DNA from: Frigoriglobus tundricola
GTDB taxonomy: Bacteria; Planctomycetota; Planctomycetia; Gemmatales; Gemmataceae
Length of the DNA stretch: 64,000 bases
Direction: 5' to 3'
NCBI RefSeq assembly: GCF_013128195.2
Contig: NZ_CP053452.2
Coordinates: 9,176,001-9,240,000 of the forward strand
Shown: positions 27,495 through 36,193 of the stretch, piece after piece
Layout of the letters: each line of letters begins with the position of its first letter
Numbering within the stretch: position 1 is the stretch's first letter
Translations under genes and position numbers: made by a program
Notes under the pieces: model-generated
What the model saw: the letters and a program-made list of their open reading frames with translations, nothing else
Database searches by the model: none
Told to the model about the DNA's origin: nothing

Positions 27495-29162
27495 CTATGG
27501 AGTAACGGGTCCGATGGGGCGGGGTACGGTCAGATCGGCCGTTGCCAGGAACCGCGGCGGCTTGCGCGCTTTCGTGGCTTGCTCGAACGCATAGGCCAAT
27601 TTTAGGAGCGTCGGCTCGCTCCAGGCGCGGCCGATCCAACCGAGCCCGATCGGCAGCCCGAAGAAGAACCCCGCCGGCACCGTGATGCTCGGGTAGCCCG
27701 CGACGGCCGCGACCGAGATGATGTCCCCCCCGATGTACCGGTCCCCGGCTAGCAGGTCAGTCACCCAGGCCGGCCCGCCGCACGGCGCGACGATCGCGTC
27801 GAGCTTCAATTTGTCCATCACGGCGTCGATGCCCTCGGTCCGCGTGAGCCGGCGGCACCGTGCCAGAGCCTCCTGGTACTCGTAACTCGTCAACGGGTCC
27901 CGCGCCGCCATCTTCTTGAAGGTGTCCTGTCCAAAATACGCCAGCTCCCGGTCGGCGTGCTTCTCATTGAACGCAATCACATCAGCGACGGTACGGACCG
28001 GAGCGTCAGGTCCGAGGCGGGCCAGGTACGCGTTGAGACCGGCCTTCATTTCGTACTGGAACACGGTGGACTCGGCGGCCGAGAACTGGTCCGCTTTGGG
28101 CAGGTCGGTCGTCTCGACCAGCGTCGCCCCCTGGCGCTTGATGACCTCCAGGGATTCGGCGACGAGTGCGTCCACGCCCTCGTGGAACCCGAAGTAGTTG
28201 CGGGCGACCCCGATCCGGGCGAACCGGAGGCCGTTGTCGGACAACTGCCTCGTGTAGTCAGAAGCGATGTGTCCCCGGCTCGCGGCCGTTGCCGGGTCGT
28301 CGCGATCGAGTCCGGTGAGTGCGGCCAGCAGAACGGCCGCGTCGCGCACCGTGCGGGTCATGGGGCCGGCGGTGTCCTGCGACTGTGAGATCGGGATGAC
28401 GCCGGAGCGGCTCACCAGGCCGACCGTTGGCTTGAGCCCGACGATGCCGCAGACGGACGCGGGGGAGAGGATCGAGCCGTCGGTTTCGGTCCCCACGGCC
28501 ACGCAACACAGGTTGGCGGCCACGGCGGCCCCCGAACCCGAACTGGACCCCGAGGGGTTGCGGTCCAGCGCGTAGGGATTGCGGGTGAGCCCGCCCCGTC
28601 CGCTCCACCCGCTCGTGGAGTAACTGCACCGGGCGTTGGCCCACTCGCTCAGGTTCGTCTTGCCAAGGACGACCGCTCCGGCGTCGCGAAGTCGGGTGAC
28701 AAGAAACGCATCTTTCGGTGGCTTCGCTCCGACCAGGGCGAGCGAGCCGGCGGTCGTGGCCGTTCGGTCGGCCGTGTCGATGTTGTCCTTGATGAGTACG
28801 GGGACGCCGTGAAGCGGCCCCCGCGGACCGTTCCGCTTGTACTCCTTATCCAGCTCATCGGCCCGCGCGAGTGCATCGGGGTTGACCTCGATCACGCTGT
28901 TCAGTGTCGGCCCCTTTCGATCGACCGCCTCGATCCGGGCGAGATACTTCTCCACGAGGCCGCGCGCGGTGTACGTGCCGGCCTTCATCCCCGCTTGAAG
29001 GTCGGTGATGCCCAGTTCGTTTAAATCGAACGCGTCCTCTTTGTGGTCGTTTGGGGGAACGGCGGCGGCATCCGCTGTCACCAGTCCGGCCGCCACCCCG
29101 GCGGCCAAGAAGCTCCGGCGACTGGGACCCTCGGAACGATCGTGGCCCGGATTCGGATGCAT
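27495..29162 (-). CDS. exported amidase (amidase-signature family)
   Basis: 555 residues with a Tat-type leader (SRRSFLAAGVAAGL). The amidase Ser-cisSer-Lys triad is present: K125 in VLIKDN, the Ser-rich GSSSGSG near 205-211, and the nucleophile S230 in TDGSI. Length and order resemble peptide amidases and GatA-like enzymes, but Tat export makes a role in Glu-tRNA amidation unlikely. It probably hydrolyses amides in the periplasm. Downstream 3' neighbour is the broken SDR gene, convergent; it has no operon partner. Confidence 0.9.
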   Translation of the reverse strand: MHPNPGHDRSEGPSRRSFLAAGVAAGLVTADAAAVPPNDHKEDAFDLNELGITDLQAGMKAGTYTARGLVEKYLARIEAVDRKGPTLNSVIEVNPDALARADELDKEYKRNGPRGPLHGVPVLIKDNIDTADRTATTAGSLALVGAKPPKDAFLVTRLRDAGAVVLGKTNLSEWANARCSYSTSGWSGRGGLTRNPYALDRNPSGSSSGSGAAVAANLCCVAVGTETDGSILSPASVCGIVGLKPTVGLVSRSGVIPISQSQDTAGPMTRTVRDAAVLLAALTGLDRDDPATAASRGHIASDYTRQLSDNGLRFARIGVARNYFGFHEGVDALVAESLEVIKRQGATLVETTDLPKADQFSAAESTVFQYEMKAGLNAYLARLGPDAPVRTVADVIAFNEKHADRELAYFGQDTFKKMAARDPLTSYEYQEALARCRRLTRTEGIDAVMDKLKLDAIVAPCGGPAWVTDLLAGDRYIGGDIISVAAVAGYPSITVPAGFFFGLPIGLGWIGRAWSEPTLLKLAYAFEQATKARKPPRFLATADLTVPRPIGPVTP

Positions 29163-29292
29163 GTCCCGACCTCTTTCGGCGAACGTGTTGTGCCAGGGAA
29201 CGCGATCTTAACCCATCACGCACGTGGGTCAACGGGGGTGGCGAAAAGTGGAAGCGGAGTGGTTGAGTGCCGCTGCGAGCCGCTGTGCGGTG

Positions 29293-29746
29293 CTACCGGT
29301 CGTCCGGCAGCGGCGTGGCGCCCCGGTTTCGAGGGGCGTCGAGACCCTCGGCGAGCAGTTCCGCAAGTAAGAGCACCAGTTCAGAGAGCAGCCCCCCGAG
29401 TGAACACGCCCGCTGCGGGGCCGGTCCGCACCGTCACCCGGTCGGCCGCGTGATCCCACACCCAATCGGACGGTCCGGGCGGGGACGGGCCGGTGGCGAG
29501 CGCGGCCAGCCACCGGGCGGGTTCGCCACTCGTCACGACGTCGGCGATGGTATCGAGCGCGTCGCAGTAGTCCGGGGCGTGGATCAGGTCCTCGTTGCGG
29601 AACCGCGCGGCGATGAGCCCGGCCCGCACGAACCGGCCGAACGCGTTTTCGCCGTGTTCCTCGAGCCCGTCCGCCAGCACAAGGCGGGCGGTGTCGGCCG
29701 CCGGGTCGTTCAACACGTTCGCGAGAAGGGCCGCACGGTCGTCCAC
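29293..29746 (-). pseudogene. TIGR02996-domain gene with a homopolymer frameshift
   Basis: The N-terminus MDDRAALLANVLNDPAADTARLVLADGLEEHGE...GRFVRAG is the TIGR02996 motif. The frame hits a stop at 29381, just after a run of six G on the coding strand (29392-29397). With five G the frame continues LLSELVLLLAELLAEGLDAP to a TAG at 29293, giving about 150 residues. Either a real +1 slip or a sequencing error in the run. Function of such proteins is unknown. Confidence 0.65.
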
Positions 29747-29881
29747 CGACGCACCTCAAGGGCGTAGATGTGTTGAATAGGCCCGAGCGGCCGGCCCCGC
29801 AGATACGTTTCAGTGGCGCGCGACAAGGCTCTGCGTGCAACTTCATGCGCCCGTGTGTCGGGAAGTCACTGGTGCCGGAAT

Positions 29882-32800
29882 TCATCGCCCCGGTCCGGAG
29901 AGCGTGAACGCGGCCCAAAAGAGCGGATGCGCCTTGCCGTCCTTGTTGGGTTTGATCTCGCTCACGGCCTCCGCTCCGGGAACGATCTCGAACTCGCCGC
30001 GGAACCCTTTGGCGAGTTCCGGAACCTTTTCCGGGTAGCGATAAATCTCCAGTTGGGCCTGCCGTAACGACTCGAGCGGTGTCATGTTCCGCTCCCACAG
30101 GTTGCGGTAGAACAGTGCCATGAGGGCGGCGGTGGACTGATCCGGCACCTTCCACAGTGAGGCCACCACGTTGGTGGCGCCGGCGTAGTGGAAGGCCCGT
30201 TGGAGACCGTAGACGCCCTCGCCCCCGGCCACGGCCCCCAAACCCGTTTCACACGCCGACAGCACCGCCAGTTCCAGGCCCGACAAGTCGAGGTCGATGA
30301 GTTGCTCGCCGGTGACGACCCCGCGCCCCGGTGTCTTCGGGTTGTTGGCGCCCGCGAACACCAGACCGCTCATAATCAGCGGGCTGTTCACCGCTCTGCC
30401 GATCCGCTCGCCCCCCCGGGAGATTTCGTAGTCTTTCTCGTCCAACTGGAAGACGGATCGGAACGACGCGTCGGCGAAGAACCCGTGGGTCGCGAAGTGC
30501 GCGTGCCTGGCCTTCGGCAGGGCCGCCAGAACCGTTGCGGGCGTGGCCTTATCGCCGTCAAGACGGGTGGCGAGAAGCTGCTTCCGTTCTGCCGCGGCAG
30601 ACACGCCGTTCGCTTCCACGGCAGAGCCGGGCAAGTACGGCCAGTCGAGCTTCTGACCCGGCTTGAGCAGCGGGGCCCCGCTTCGGGTGGCGATCACGTT
30701 TGGGCCGGGCGGAACGATCTCAGCGTCGTACTTCACCCCGCCGACCACGAGCGCGCCGGAAGGCGGGTTCTTGACCGGTTCGTGTGGCCACAACTTGTCG
30801 AGCAGGAACGGAGGGTGCGGGATCGTCGCGATGGCGAAGTCCTCCAGCACGATGGTGCCGGCCCTGTCCCCGGGCAGCGCGGCAAATGGCACTCCGAACA
30901 GGTCCGCATCCAGGCAGATGTAAACGGTCCTCACGGCCCCGGGGAGGTGTTTGCGGACCGGCTCCCACACCAACTCACGCACTCGCTGGGCAACCGCGTT
31001 TGGGATCTCCTTGTGACCCGTAATCCCCTCGCGCCATACCCGGACGGCCTCTCCGATCGGTACGGCCGCGCCCAGATCCACCCACGTCACCTTGTCGCGC
31101 GTCACCACGAACGCCACGTAACGATTGGTGCGCTTCTCTCTTTTGCCAGCGGGCTGGGTGTCGTCCCTCTCGAAGTAGGTGTAGTGGTAGAAGTCCACGA
31201 ACGCGGTGCCGACGGAGAGTGCCGTATGCAAGTCCGCGGGGGTGGCGGTGGCGAGTTTGTCGGCGCGAGCGGTCGGGGGGAACTGCTCGGTGAGGGCTTT
31301 GGTCAACTCGGCAATTGTTGAGTCGAAAGCGCTCAGATCGGCAGCCCGGTGCTCGAGCGTGACTGCGTCCGTGGTGGCCGGTGCGAAGAGGATCTCGGCC
31401 CGGCGTCGGCGTACGTCCCCCAATCGCGAGAGGGTCCGGGCGAGGGCGGGATCAATGGCTGCGGTGCGGACCCGGAACTGTCGCTGTTCGTACACCCGGG
31501 CCAGGGTGCCCTTGGTCGTCCACAGTGTCGGGTAGGCGGTGGCCGGGTCATACGTGGATGCGGGCACGTGCTTCCAATGCGTTGCGAACGAGAGGAAACC
31601 GTCGCGGTAGAGTGGCAGCGAGGCGGTGAAGGTGAGCGCCTCGCCTTCGGTCTTCTGCTTCGCGTGGGCTGCGGTGATCCGCTGGGACATGGCGAGCGCA
31701 TCTTTGAAGAGCGGTTCAGCGGCCGCATACTCCGCCTGGGCTTGGTGCAGAACTGCCAGGTTGCTGAGGCTGTTGATTAAAGCGGGGTGGTCGCCGGGGA
31801 ACAGCCGCTTGTGCATCTCAAGGGCGCCCGTGAGCAGCGGCTCGGCGGACCCGTACTTCCCCTGGTCCCGGTACAGGCCCGCCAAGTTGTTGAGGCTGTT
31901 GGCCACACTGGGATGGTCGCCGGGGAACAGCCGCTTGTACATTTCGAGGGCGTCCTTGAACAACACCTCGGCGGTCGCATACTTCCCCTGGTCTCGGTAC
32001 AGGCCCGCCAGGTTGTTGAGGCTGTTGGCCACACTCGGGTGGTCGCCGGGGAACAGCCGCTTGTGCATCTCGAGGGCGTCCTTGAACAGCGCCTCGGCGA
32101 CCTCACGCTTCTCTTGCGCGTTATACATGAGTGCCAGGTTGTTGAGACTGTTGGCCACGCCGGGGTGATCGCCCCGGAACACGCGCTTGTGCATGTCCAG
32201 GGCCTCCTTGAAGAGCGGCTCGGCAGCGGCATACTTCCCCTGGTCCCGGTACACGAGTGCCAGACTGGTTAAGCTGTTGGCCACACCGGGGTGATCGCCT
32301 TTGAACAGCCGCTTGCGCATGTCCAGGGCCGCCTTGAATAGCGGCTCGGCAGCGGCATAGTTCCCCTGGGCTCGGTGCAGCAGTGCCAGGTTATTGAGAC
32401 TCGTGGCCACATCGGGGTGGTCCCCTTTGTAGAGCCGCTTGCGCATGTCCAGGACCTCCTTGAACAGCGGCTCAGCAGCGGCGTACTTCCCCTGGTCTCG
32501 GTACAGAAGTGCCAGGTAGTCGATGCCGTTAGTCAGTTCAAGGCGGTCACCCTTGTCCAGGCGCTTGTACATGTCCAGGGCCTCCTTGAACAGCGGCTCG
32601 GCGGCCCCGTCTTTCCCCTGGTCCCGGTAGAAGAATGCCAGGTTGTTGAGGCTCGTGGCCACACCGGGGTGGTCACCCTTGTACAGGCGCCTGTGCATGT
32701 CCAGGGCCTCTTTGAACAGCGGCTCGGCGGCCCCATACTTCTTCTGGGCGTTGTAAAGTGCTGCCAGGTTATTGAGGCTGTTGGCCACCCCGGCGTGATC

Positions 32801-33301
32801 GCCTCGGAACAGCCGCCTGCGCATGTCCAGGGCCGCCTTGAACAGCGGCTCGGCGGCCCCATACCTCCTCTGGGCGTTGTACATTCCCGCCAGGTCGTTC
32901 AGGCTGTCAGCGACACTGGGGTGGTCGCCTTGGAACAGGCGCTTGCGCATCTCCAGGGCGTCCTTGAACAACGGCTCGGCGGCTTCGTACTTCTCATGCG
33001 CGTAGTATGTTAGTGCCAGATTGCTGAGGGAATTGGAGAGCTTCGCATGACCGTTGGGGAACTCGGTCATCGGGTAAAGCCTGTGGGCAATTTCCAACGC
33101 CTTCTCGTACGCCTTCACTGCGTCCGGGTACTGACGCTTCTCCGAGGCTTCAAGCCCGACCCGATTCCACTTGAGCCTTTGGTCATCCAGGTCCTTTCGT
33201 TCTTCATCAGTGAGCCTCTTGGGCGGATCATCGGCCGTTACCGGAACGGGGAGGCTTGAGCCGATCAGCGCAGAGATCACCAGCGACCGGAACCGGATCA
33301 T
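29882..33301 (-). CDS. TPR-CHAT protein (exported, caspase-like peptidase domain)
   Basis: 1139 residues. A hydrophobic leader (SLVISALIGSSLPVPVTA) is followed by about eleven tetratricopeptide repeats of the 42-residue kinesin-light-chain type (EPLFKEALDMRKRLYKGDHPDVATSLNNLA). The CHAT domain occupies about residues 780-1139. The predicted His/Cys dyad lies in HFATHGFF and LSACETGLG, so the peptidase is probably active. AGGAG precedes the ATG. It starts 9 bases after the kinase gene ends, so it is in an operon with the kinase and sigma factor. The TPR array likely senses a partner that releases CHAT proteolysis. The substrate is unknown. Confidence 0.9.
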   Translation of the reverse strand: MIRFRSLVISALIGSSLPVPVTADDPPKRLTDEERKDLDDQRLKWNRVGLEASEKRQYPDAVKAYEKALEIAHRLYPMTEFPNGHAKLSNSLSNLALTYYAHEKYEAAEPLFKDALEMRKRLFQGDHPSVADSLNDLAGMYNAQRRYGAAEPLFKAALDMRRRLFRGDHAGVANSLNNLAALYNAQKKYGAAEPLFKEALDMHRRLYKGDHPGVATSLNNLAFFYRDQGKDGAAEPLFKEALDMYKRLDKGDRLELTNGIDYLALLYRDQGKYAAAEPLFKEVLDMRKRLYKGDHPDVATSLNNLALLHRAQGNYAAAEPLFKAALDMRKRLFKGDHPGVANSLTSLALVYRDQGKYAAAEPLFKEALDMHKRVFRGDHPGVANSLNNLALMYNAQEKREVAEALFKDALEMHKRLFPGDHPSVANSLNNLAGLYRDQGKYATAEVLFKDALEMYKRLFPGDHPSVANSLNNLAGLYRDQGKYGSAEPLLTGALEMHKRLFPGDHPALINSLSNLAVLHQAQAEYAAAEPLFKDALAMSQRITAAHAKQKTEGEALTFTASLPLYRDGFLSFATHWKHVPASTYDPATAYPTLWTTKGTLARVYEQRQFRVRTAAIDPALARTLSRLGDVRRRRAEILFAPATTDAVTLEHRAADLSAFDSTIAELTKALTEQFPPTARADKLATATPADLHTALSVGTAFVDFYHYTYFERDDTQPAGKREKRTNRYVAFVVTRDKVTWVDLGAAVPIGEAVRVWREGITGHKEIPNAVAQRVRELVWEPVRKHLPGAVRTVYICLDADLFGVPFAALPGDRAGTIVLEDFAIATIPHPPFLLDKLWPHEPVKNPPSGALVVGGVKYDAEIVPPGPNVIATRSGAPLLKPGQKLDWPYLPGSAVEANGVSAAAERKQLLATRLDGDKATPATVLAALPKARHAHFATHGFFADASFRSVFQLDEKDYEISRGGERIGRAVNSPLIMSGLVFAGANNPKTPGRGVVTGEQLIDLDLSGLELAVLSACETGLGAVAGGEGVYGLQRAFHYAGATNVVASLWKVPDQSTAALMALFYRNLWERNMTPLESLRQAQLEIYRYPEKVPELAKGFRGEFEIVPGAEAVSEIKPNKDGKAHPLFWAAFTLSGPGR

Positions 33302-33310
33302 GGGTGCTCC

Positions 33311-35272
33311 TCACTTGTTGCCCGTGCGCGCGAAACTCACCGATGTCTGGTACGCAAATGTGCGCCCGATCGTTTTCTGCAACTGCGCCTGCCACCGGAC
33401 GAAGGGGTCGTCCCCGCCGACGGTCTCGAAGGTCCGCCGCCGGAACGGGTCGGCACTCGGGGTGAAGTCGTCGAACCACACCACCCCGGTGTCGCCGCCC
33501 GGCGGCAGCGGCAGGTCGGGGAGCGCTTCGAACCACCCTTTCACCTGTGAATCGGGTACGTCGAGCGGGGTCGGACGCGCCAACAGCACCATCGTGGCGA
33601 CGCCGGGACGGGACTTCGGCGCGAGGTAGCTCTGCGCCCCGCGGGGCAGGTTCAACGTGCCGACCGACTCTTCCTGTGCCGGCCGGGTCGTCCAGGGGTC
33701 GACCTGTTTCGCGCCGGCCGTCGGGTCCCACGGGTACACCGGGGTCACGTCGCGGTTCGGGTCCACCCACACCAGGTACAGGTACGCCGGCGGGTCGATC
33801 TCCGCCTCGATGCGGAACTCGTCGGATCGCGTGAGCGGCAACGCACCGGCCTGATTCAAACGCACCATCTGGGGGGTGCCTGGCACCAGCTCGCGCCGGA
33901 TCTTCACATCCACTTGGCCCCGATACTTTACGGGTGGTCTCACGTCCGGCTTTGTGGTTGTGGAATCGGACAGCGGAGCGGGGTGCGTGGCCAGCCATGA
34001 AGCCGCGGCTAACGCCCCGACCGCGACGCTGCCCACGCCGAGGAGCCACTTCCGACGGCCGTGTGGCTCCGATCGCGGGCCGAGATCGACCCGAGTGACG
34101 GTGTCCCAGCCCGAACTGCCTTCGGTGATCGGTTCGTCCCGGAGGGCCGCGACCACGTCGCGCGCGTTGGCGGGGCGGCCGGCGGGATTCTTGGCCAGCA
34201 ACCGCTGAACGAGGACGGACACCGGTTCCGGTACTTCGGGGTTCACTACGGCCAGCGGCGCGGGGTGGTGTTCGCCCACCGCTTTCAGGACCGCCGTGAG
34301 CGAAGGGCCGTCGAACGCCTTTTCCCCGCTCGCGCATTCGTAGAGCGTCGCGCCGAGGCTGAACAGGTCCGACCGGGGCGTTGCGGGCCGACCGCCGATC
34401 TGTTCGGGGGCCATGTAACCCGGCGTGCCCTCGAGTACCCACTCGTTGTTCCGCGCCTCGGCCCCGGAGCCGAAGCGGGCGAGACCGAAGTCCAGCACCC
34501 GCGCCCGGCCCGTGTCCGCGTCCAACCAGACGTTTGCGGGTTTAATGTCGCGGTGGACCACCCCGGTCGCGTGGGCCGCGGCCAACCCCGCCGCGACGTC
34601 CCGGCCGATTCGGGCGATTTCGGCGCCGGGCAGTTTCCCGTCCCGCTTCAGTCGCGCGGCGAGCGGTTCGCCCTTGAGCAACGGCATGACAATGAACGGT
34701 GCCCCGGCGTCTTCACCAACGTGCAGGATCGGGACCACGTTCTCGTGTTCGACCGCCGCCGCGTGCCGCGCTTCGTCCAGGAAGCGGGGTCCCGCGTCCG
34801 ACCGGCGGGCCAGATCCGGGCTCAACACTTTCACGGCGACCCGGCGGCCGAGTTTCTCGTCCTCGGCCTCAAACACGTACCCCATTCCGCCGTGACCCAG
34901 TTCCCCAACGATGCGGTAGTGACTCAGTCGTGTGGGCGGCCAGGGGAGGCCCGATTCGCTCGCGGGGGAAGGAACGGATGGGCCGATCCCCACGGATGGA
35001 CCGGGACGGTCCTCTGCAGGCGCCTTACGAATGGCGCAGTTAACGTTGTGAATCACCCGCTCCACGGCGTCCGCCGGAACCGTGTCAACGTCCACTGTGT
35101 CTGACACGGCATCGGTGAGCGGATCGTGAGCGGCGATGTGCTCGAGTTGCGCGGCGTGGGCCGAGTCGGCGTCGAGCCACTCGCGGACCTGCTCGGCACG
35201 ATCGGGAGGGAGCGCGCCGAGTAAGAATTCGCGAAGCGCGCTCTCGTTCGGCGTTCTCGGGGGAACGGTCAT
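33311..35272 (-). CDS. membrane Ser/Thr protein kinase with DUF4384-like C-terminus
   Basis: 653 residues from the ATG with GAGG upstream. Residues 1-90 are an anti-sigma-like helical start (ALREFLLGALPPDRAEQVREWL). The kinase domain is about 110-375: GHGGMGYV glycine loop, VAVK lysine near 148, HRDIKPAN near 240, and DFGLA. A single membrane helix follows near 400-420. The C-terminal part (EFRIEAEIDPPAYLYLVWVDP...VTPVYPW) is DUF4384-like and should lie outside the membrane. It is a receptor-like kinase between the sigma factor and the CHAT gene. Confidence 0.92.
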   Translation of the reverse strand: MTVPPRTPNESALREFLLGALPPDRAEQVREWLDADSAHAAQLEHIAAHDPLTDAVSDTVDVDTVPADAVERVIHNVNCAIRKAPAEDRPGPSVGIGPSVPSPASESGLPWPPTRLSHYRIVGELGHGGMGYVFEAEDEKLGRRVAVKVLSPDLARRSDAGPRFLDEARHAAAVEHENVVPILHVGEDAGAPFIVMPLLKGEPLAARLKRDGKLPGAEIARIGRDVAAGLAAAHATGVVHRDIKPANVWLDADTGRARVLDFGLARFGSGAEARNNEWVLEGTPGYMAPEQIGGRPATPRSDLFSLGATLYECASGEKAFDGPSLTAVLKAVGEHHPAPLAVVNPEVPEPVSVLVQRLLAKNPAGRPANARDVVAALRDEPITEGSSGWDTVTRVDLGPRSEPHGRRKWLLGVGSVAVGALAAASWLATHPAPLSDSTTTKPDVRPPVKYRGQVDVKIRRELVPGTPQMVRLNQAGALPLTRSDEFRIEAEIDPPAYLYLVWVDPNRDVTPVYPWDPTAGAKQVDPWTTRPAQEESVGTLNLPRGAQSYLAPKSRPGVATMVLLARPTPLDVPDSQVKGWFEALPDLPLPPGGDTGVVWFDDFTPSADPFRRRTFETVGGDDPFVRWQAQLQKTIGRTFAYQTSVSFARTGNK

Positions 35273-35372
35273 GCGGAACCTCGAACCGGACGGGTGCGTG
35301 CGAACAGGAGTCGGTGTCACAGGAACAACGGCGCGGCCGCCGATTCCTTTCCCGAAACGGGTCGCACCGCCC

Positions 35373-35936
35373 TCAATCGATCAGGCCGGCGAGCTCCTGA
35401 CGCACGCGGGTCAGCACGCGGTGGCGCGCCAGGTAGACGGCGTTCGCGGTGGTGCCCAGCTCGCGCGCGACCTCGGCCGCGGGGCGCCGGTCGATCACGT
35501 ACCGAATAAACGCGTCCCAGACGGCGGGGGTGAAGTCGGCGCGGACCAGTTCCAGCGCGCGCTGGACCAGCCGGCGGCGGTATTCGGCCTCGGTCACTTC
35601 TGTTATCGGCTGGCGCTCCGCGACCGTCGCGAGCCCGTCGGCCGTGGGGAGCGGCCGGGTGGCCCGGACGGCGCGGAAGTCGCGGCACTCGTTCCGGCAG
35701 ATCGTGAACAACCAGCCGCGGAACGTCTGCCCGTCGCGTTTTTCATACGTCGGCAGCACGCGGACCAGTTTGACGAGTACGGTCTGTGCGAGGTCTTCCG
35801 CGTCGGCGTCCTGGAAGCCCTGGAGCGCCGCCCAGCGCAACAGCAGCGGCGTGTACAACCGGACGAACCGGTCCCAGGCGTCGGGCTGGCTGGGGTGGCG
35901 CAGCCGGTCCAGAAGCGTGAGAGAAGTCGTGGACAT
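35373..35936 (-). CDS. ECF-type RNA polymerase sigma factor
   Basis: 187 residues. Sigma region 2 is WDRFVRLYTPLLLRWAALQGFQDADAEDLAQTVLVKL, followed by TFRGWLFTICRNECRD. Region 4 is the C-terminal helix-turn-helix (RRPAAEVARELGTTANAVYLARHRVLTRV). It is the first gene of the cluster, 100 bases before the kinase. In planctomycetes this sigma group (ECF43-like / STK-associated) has no classical anti-sigma factor, and the adjacent kinase is thought to control it by phosphorylation. I infer the same here. Confidence 0.9.
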   Translation of the reverse strand: MSTTSLTLLDRLRHPSQPDAWDRFVRLYTPLLLRWAALQGFQDADAEDLAQTVLVKLVRVLPTYEKRDGQTFRGWLFTICRNECRDFRAVRATRPLPTADGLATVAERQPITEVTEAEYRRRLVQRALELVRADFTPAVWDAFIRYVIDRRPAAEVARELGTTANAVYLARHRVLTRVRQELAGLID

Positions 35937-36057
35937 TGAGAGAAGATATCCGACACCACCCGCGGATGGAACGGCGGGCGTCTGTCTATCATATGTAAGC
36001 AAGATAGATTCGCGACACTTCTCGCGCATGTGACCGAGAGGGCCGGAACGATCGAGA

Positions 36058-36141
36058 AAGTCGGCCACTCGTTCCGCGCGTGGTGCCCGCCCATTTGGCG
36101 GAGGTGCCTTGCGCGGTCCTGGCGGAGCGAGTGACCGACTT
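36058..36141. repeat. dispersed palindromic repeat, copy A
   Basis: AAGTCGGCCACTCG (left) and CGAGTGACCGACTT (right) are near-perfect inverted repeats around a centre containing CCATTTGG. A second copy with the same ends and centre is at 62438-62517. It lies between the sigma and SPFH genes. Confidence 0.65.
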
Positions 36142-36193
36142 GACTCGGGCGACTCGTATCAACTCGCTCCGCGTGCCGCCCCGATCGTGAGTG

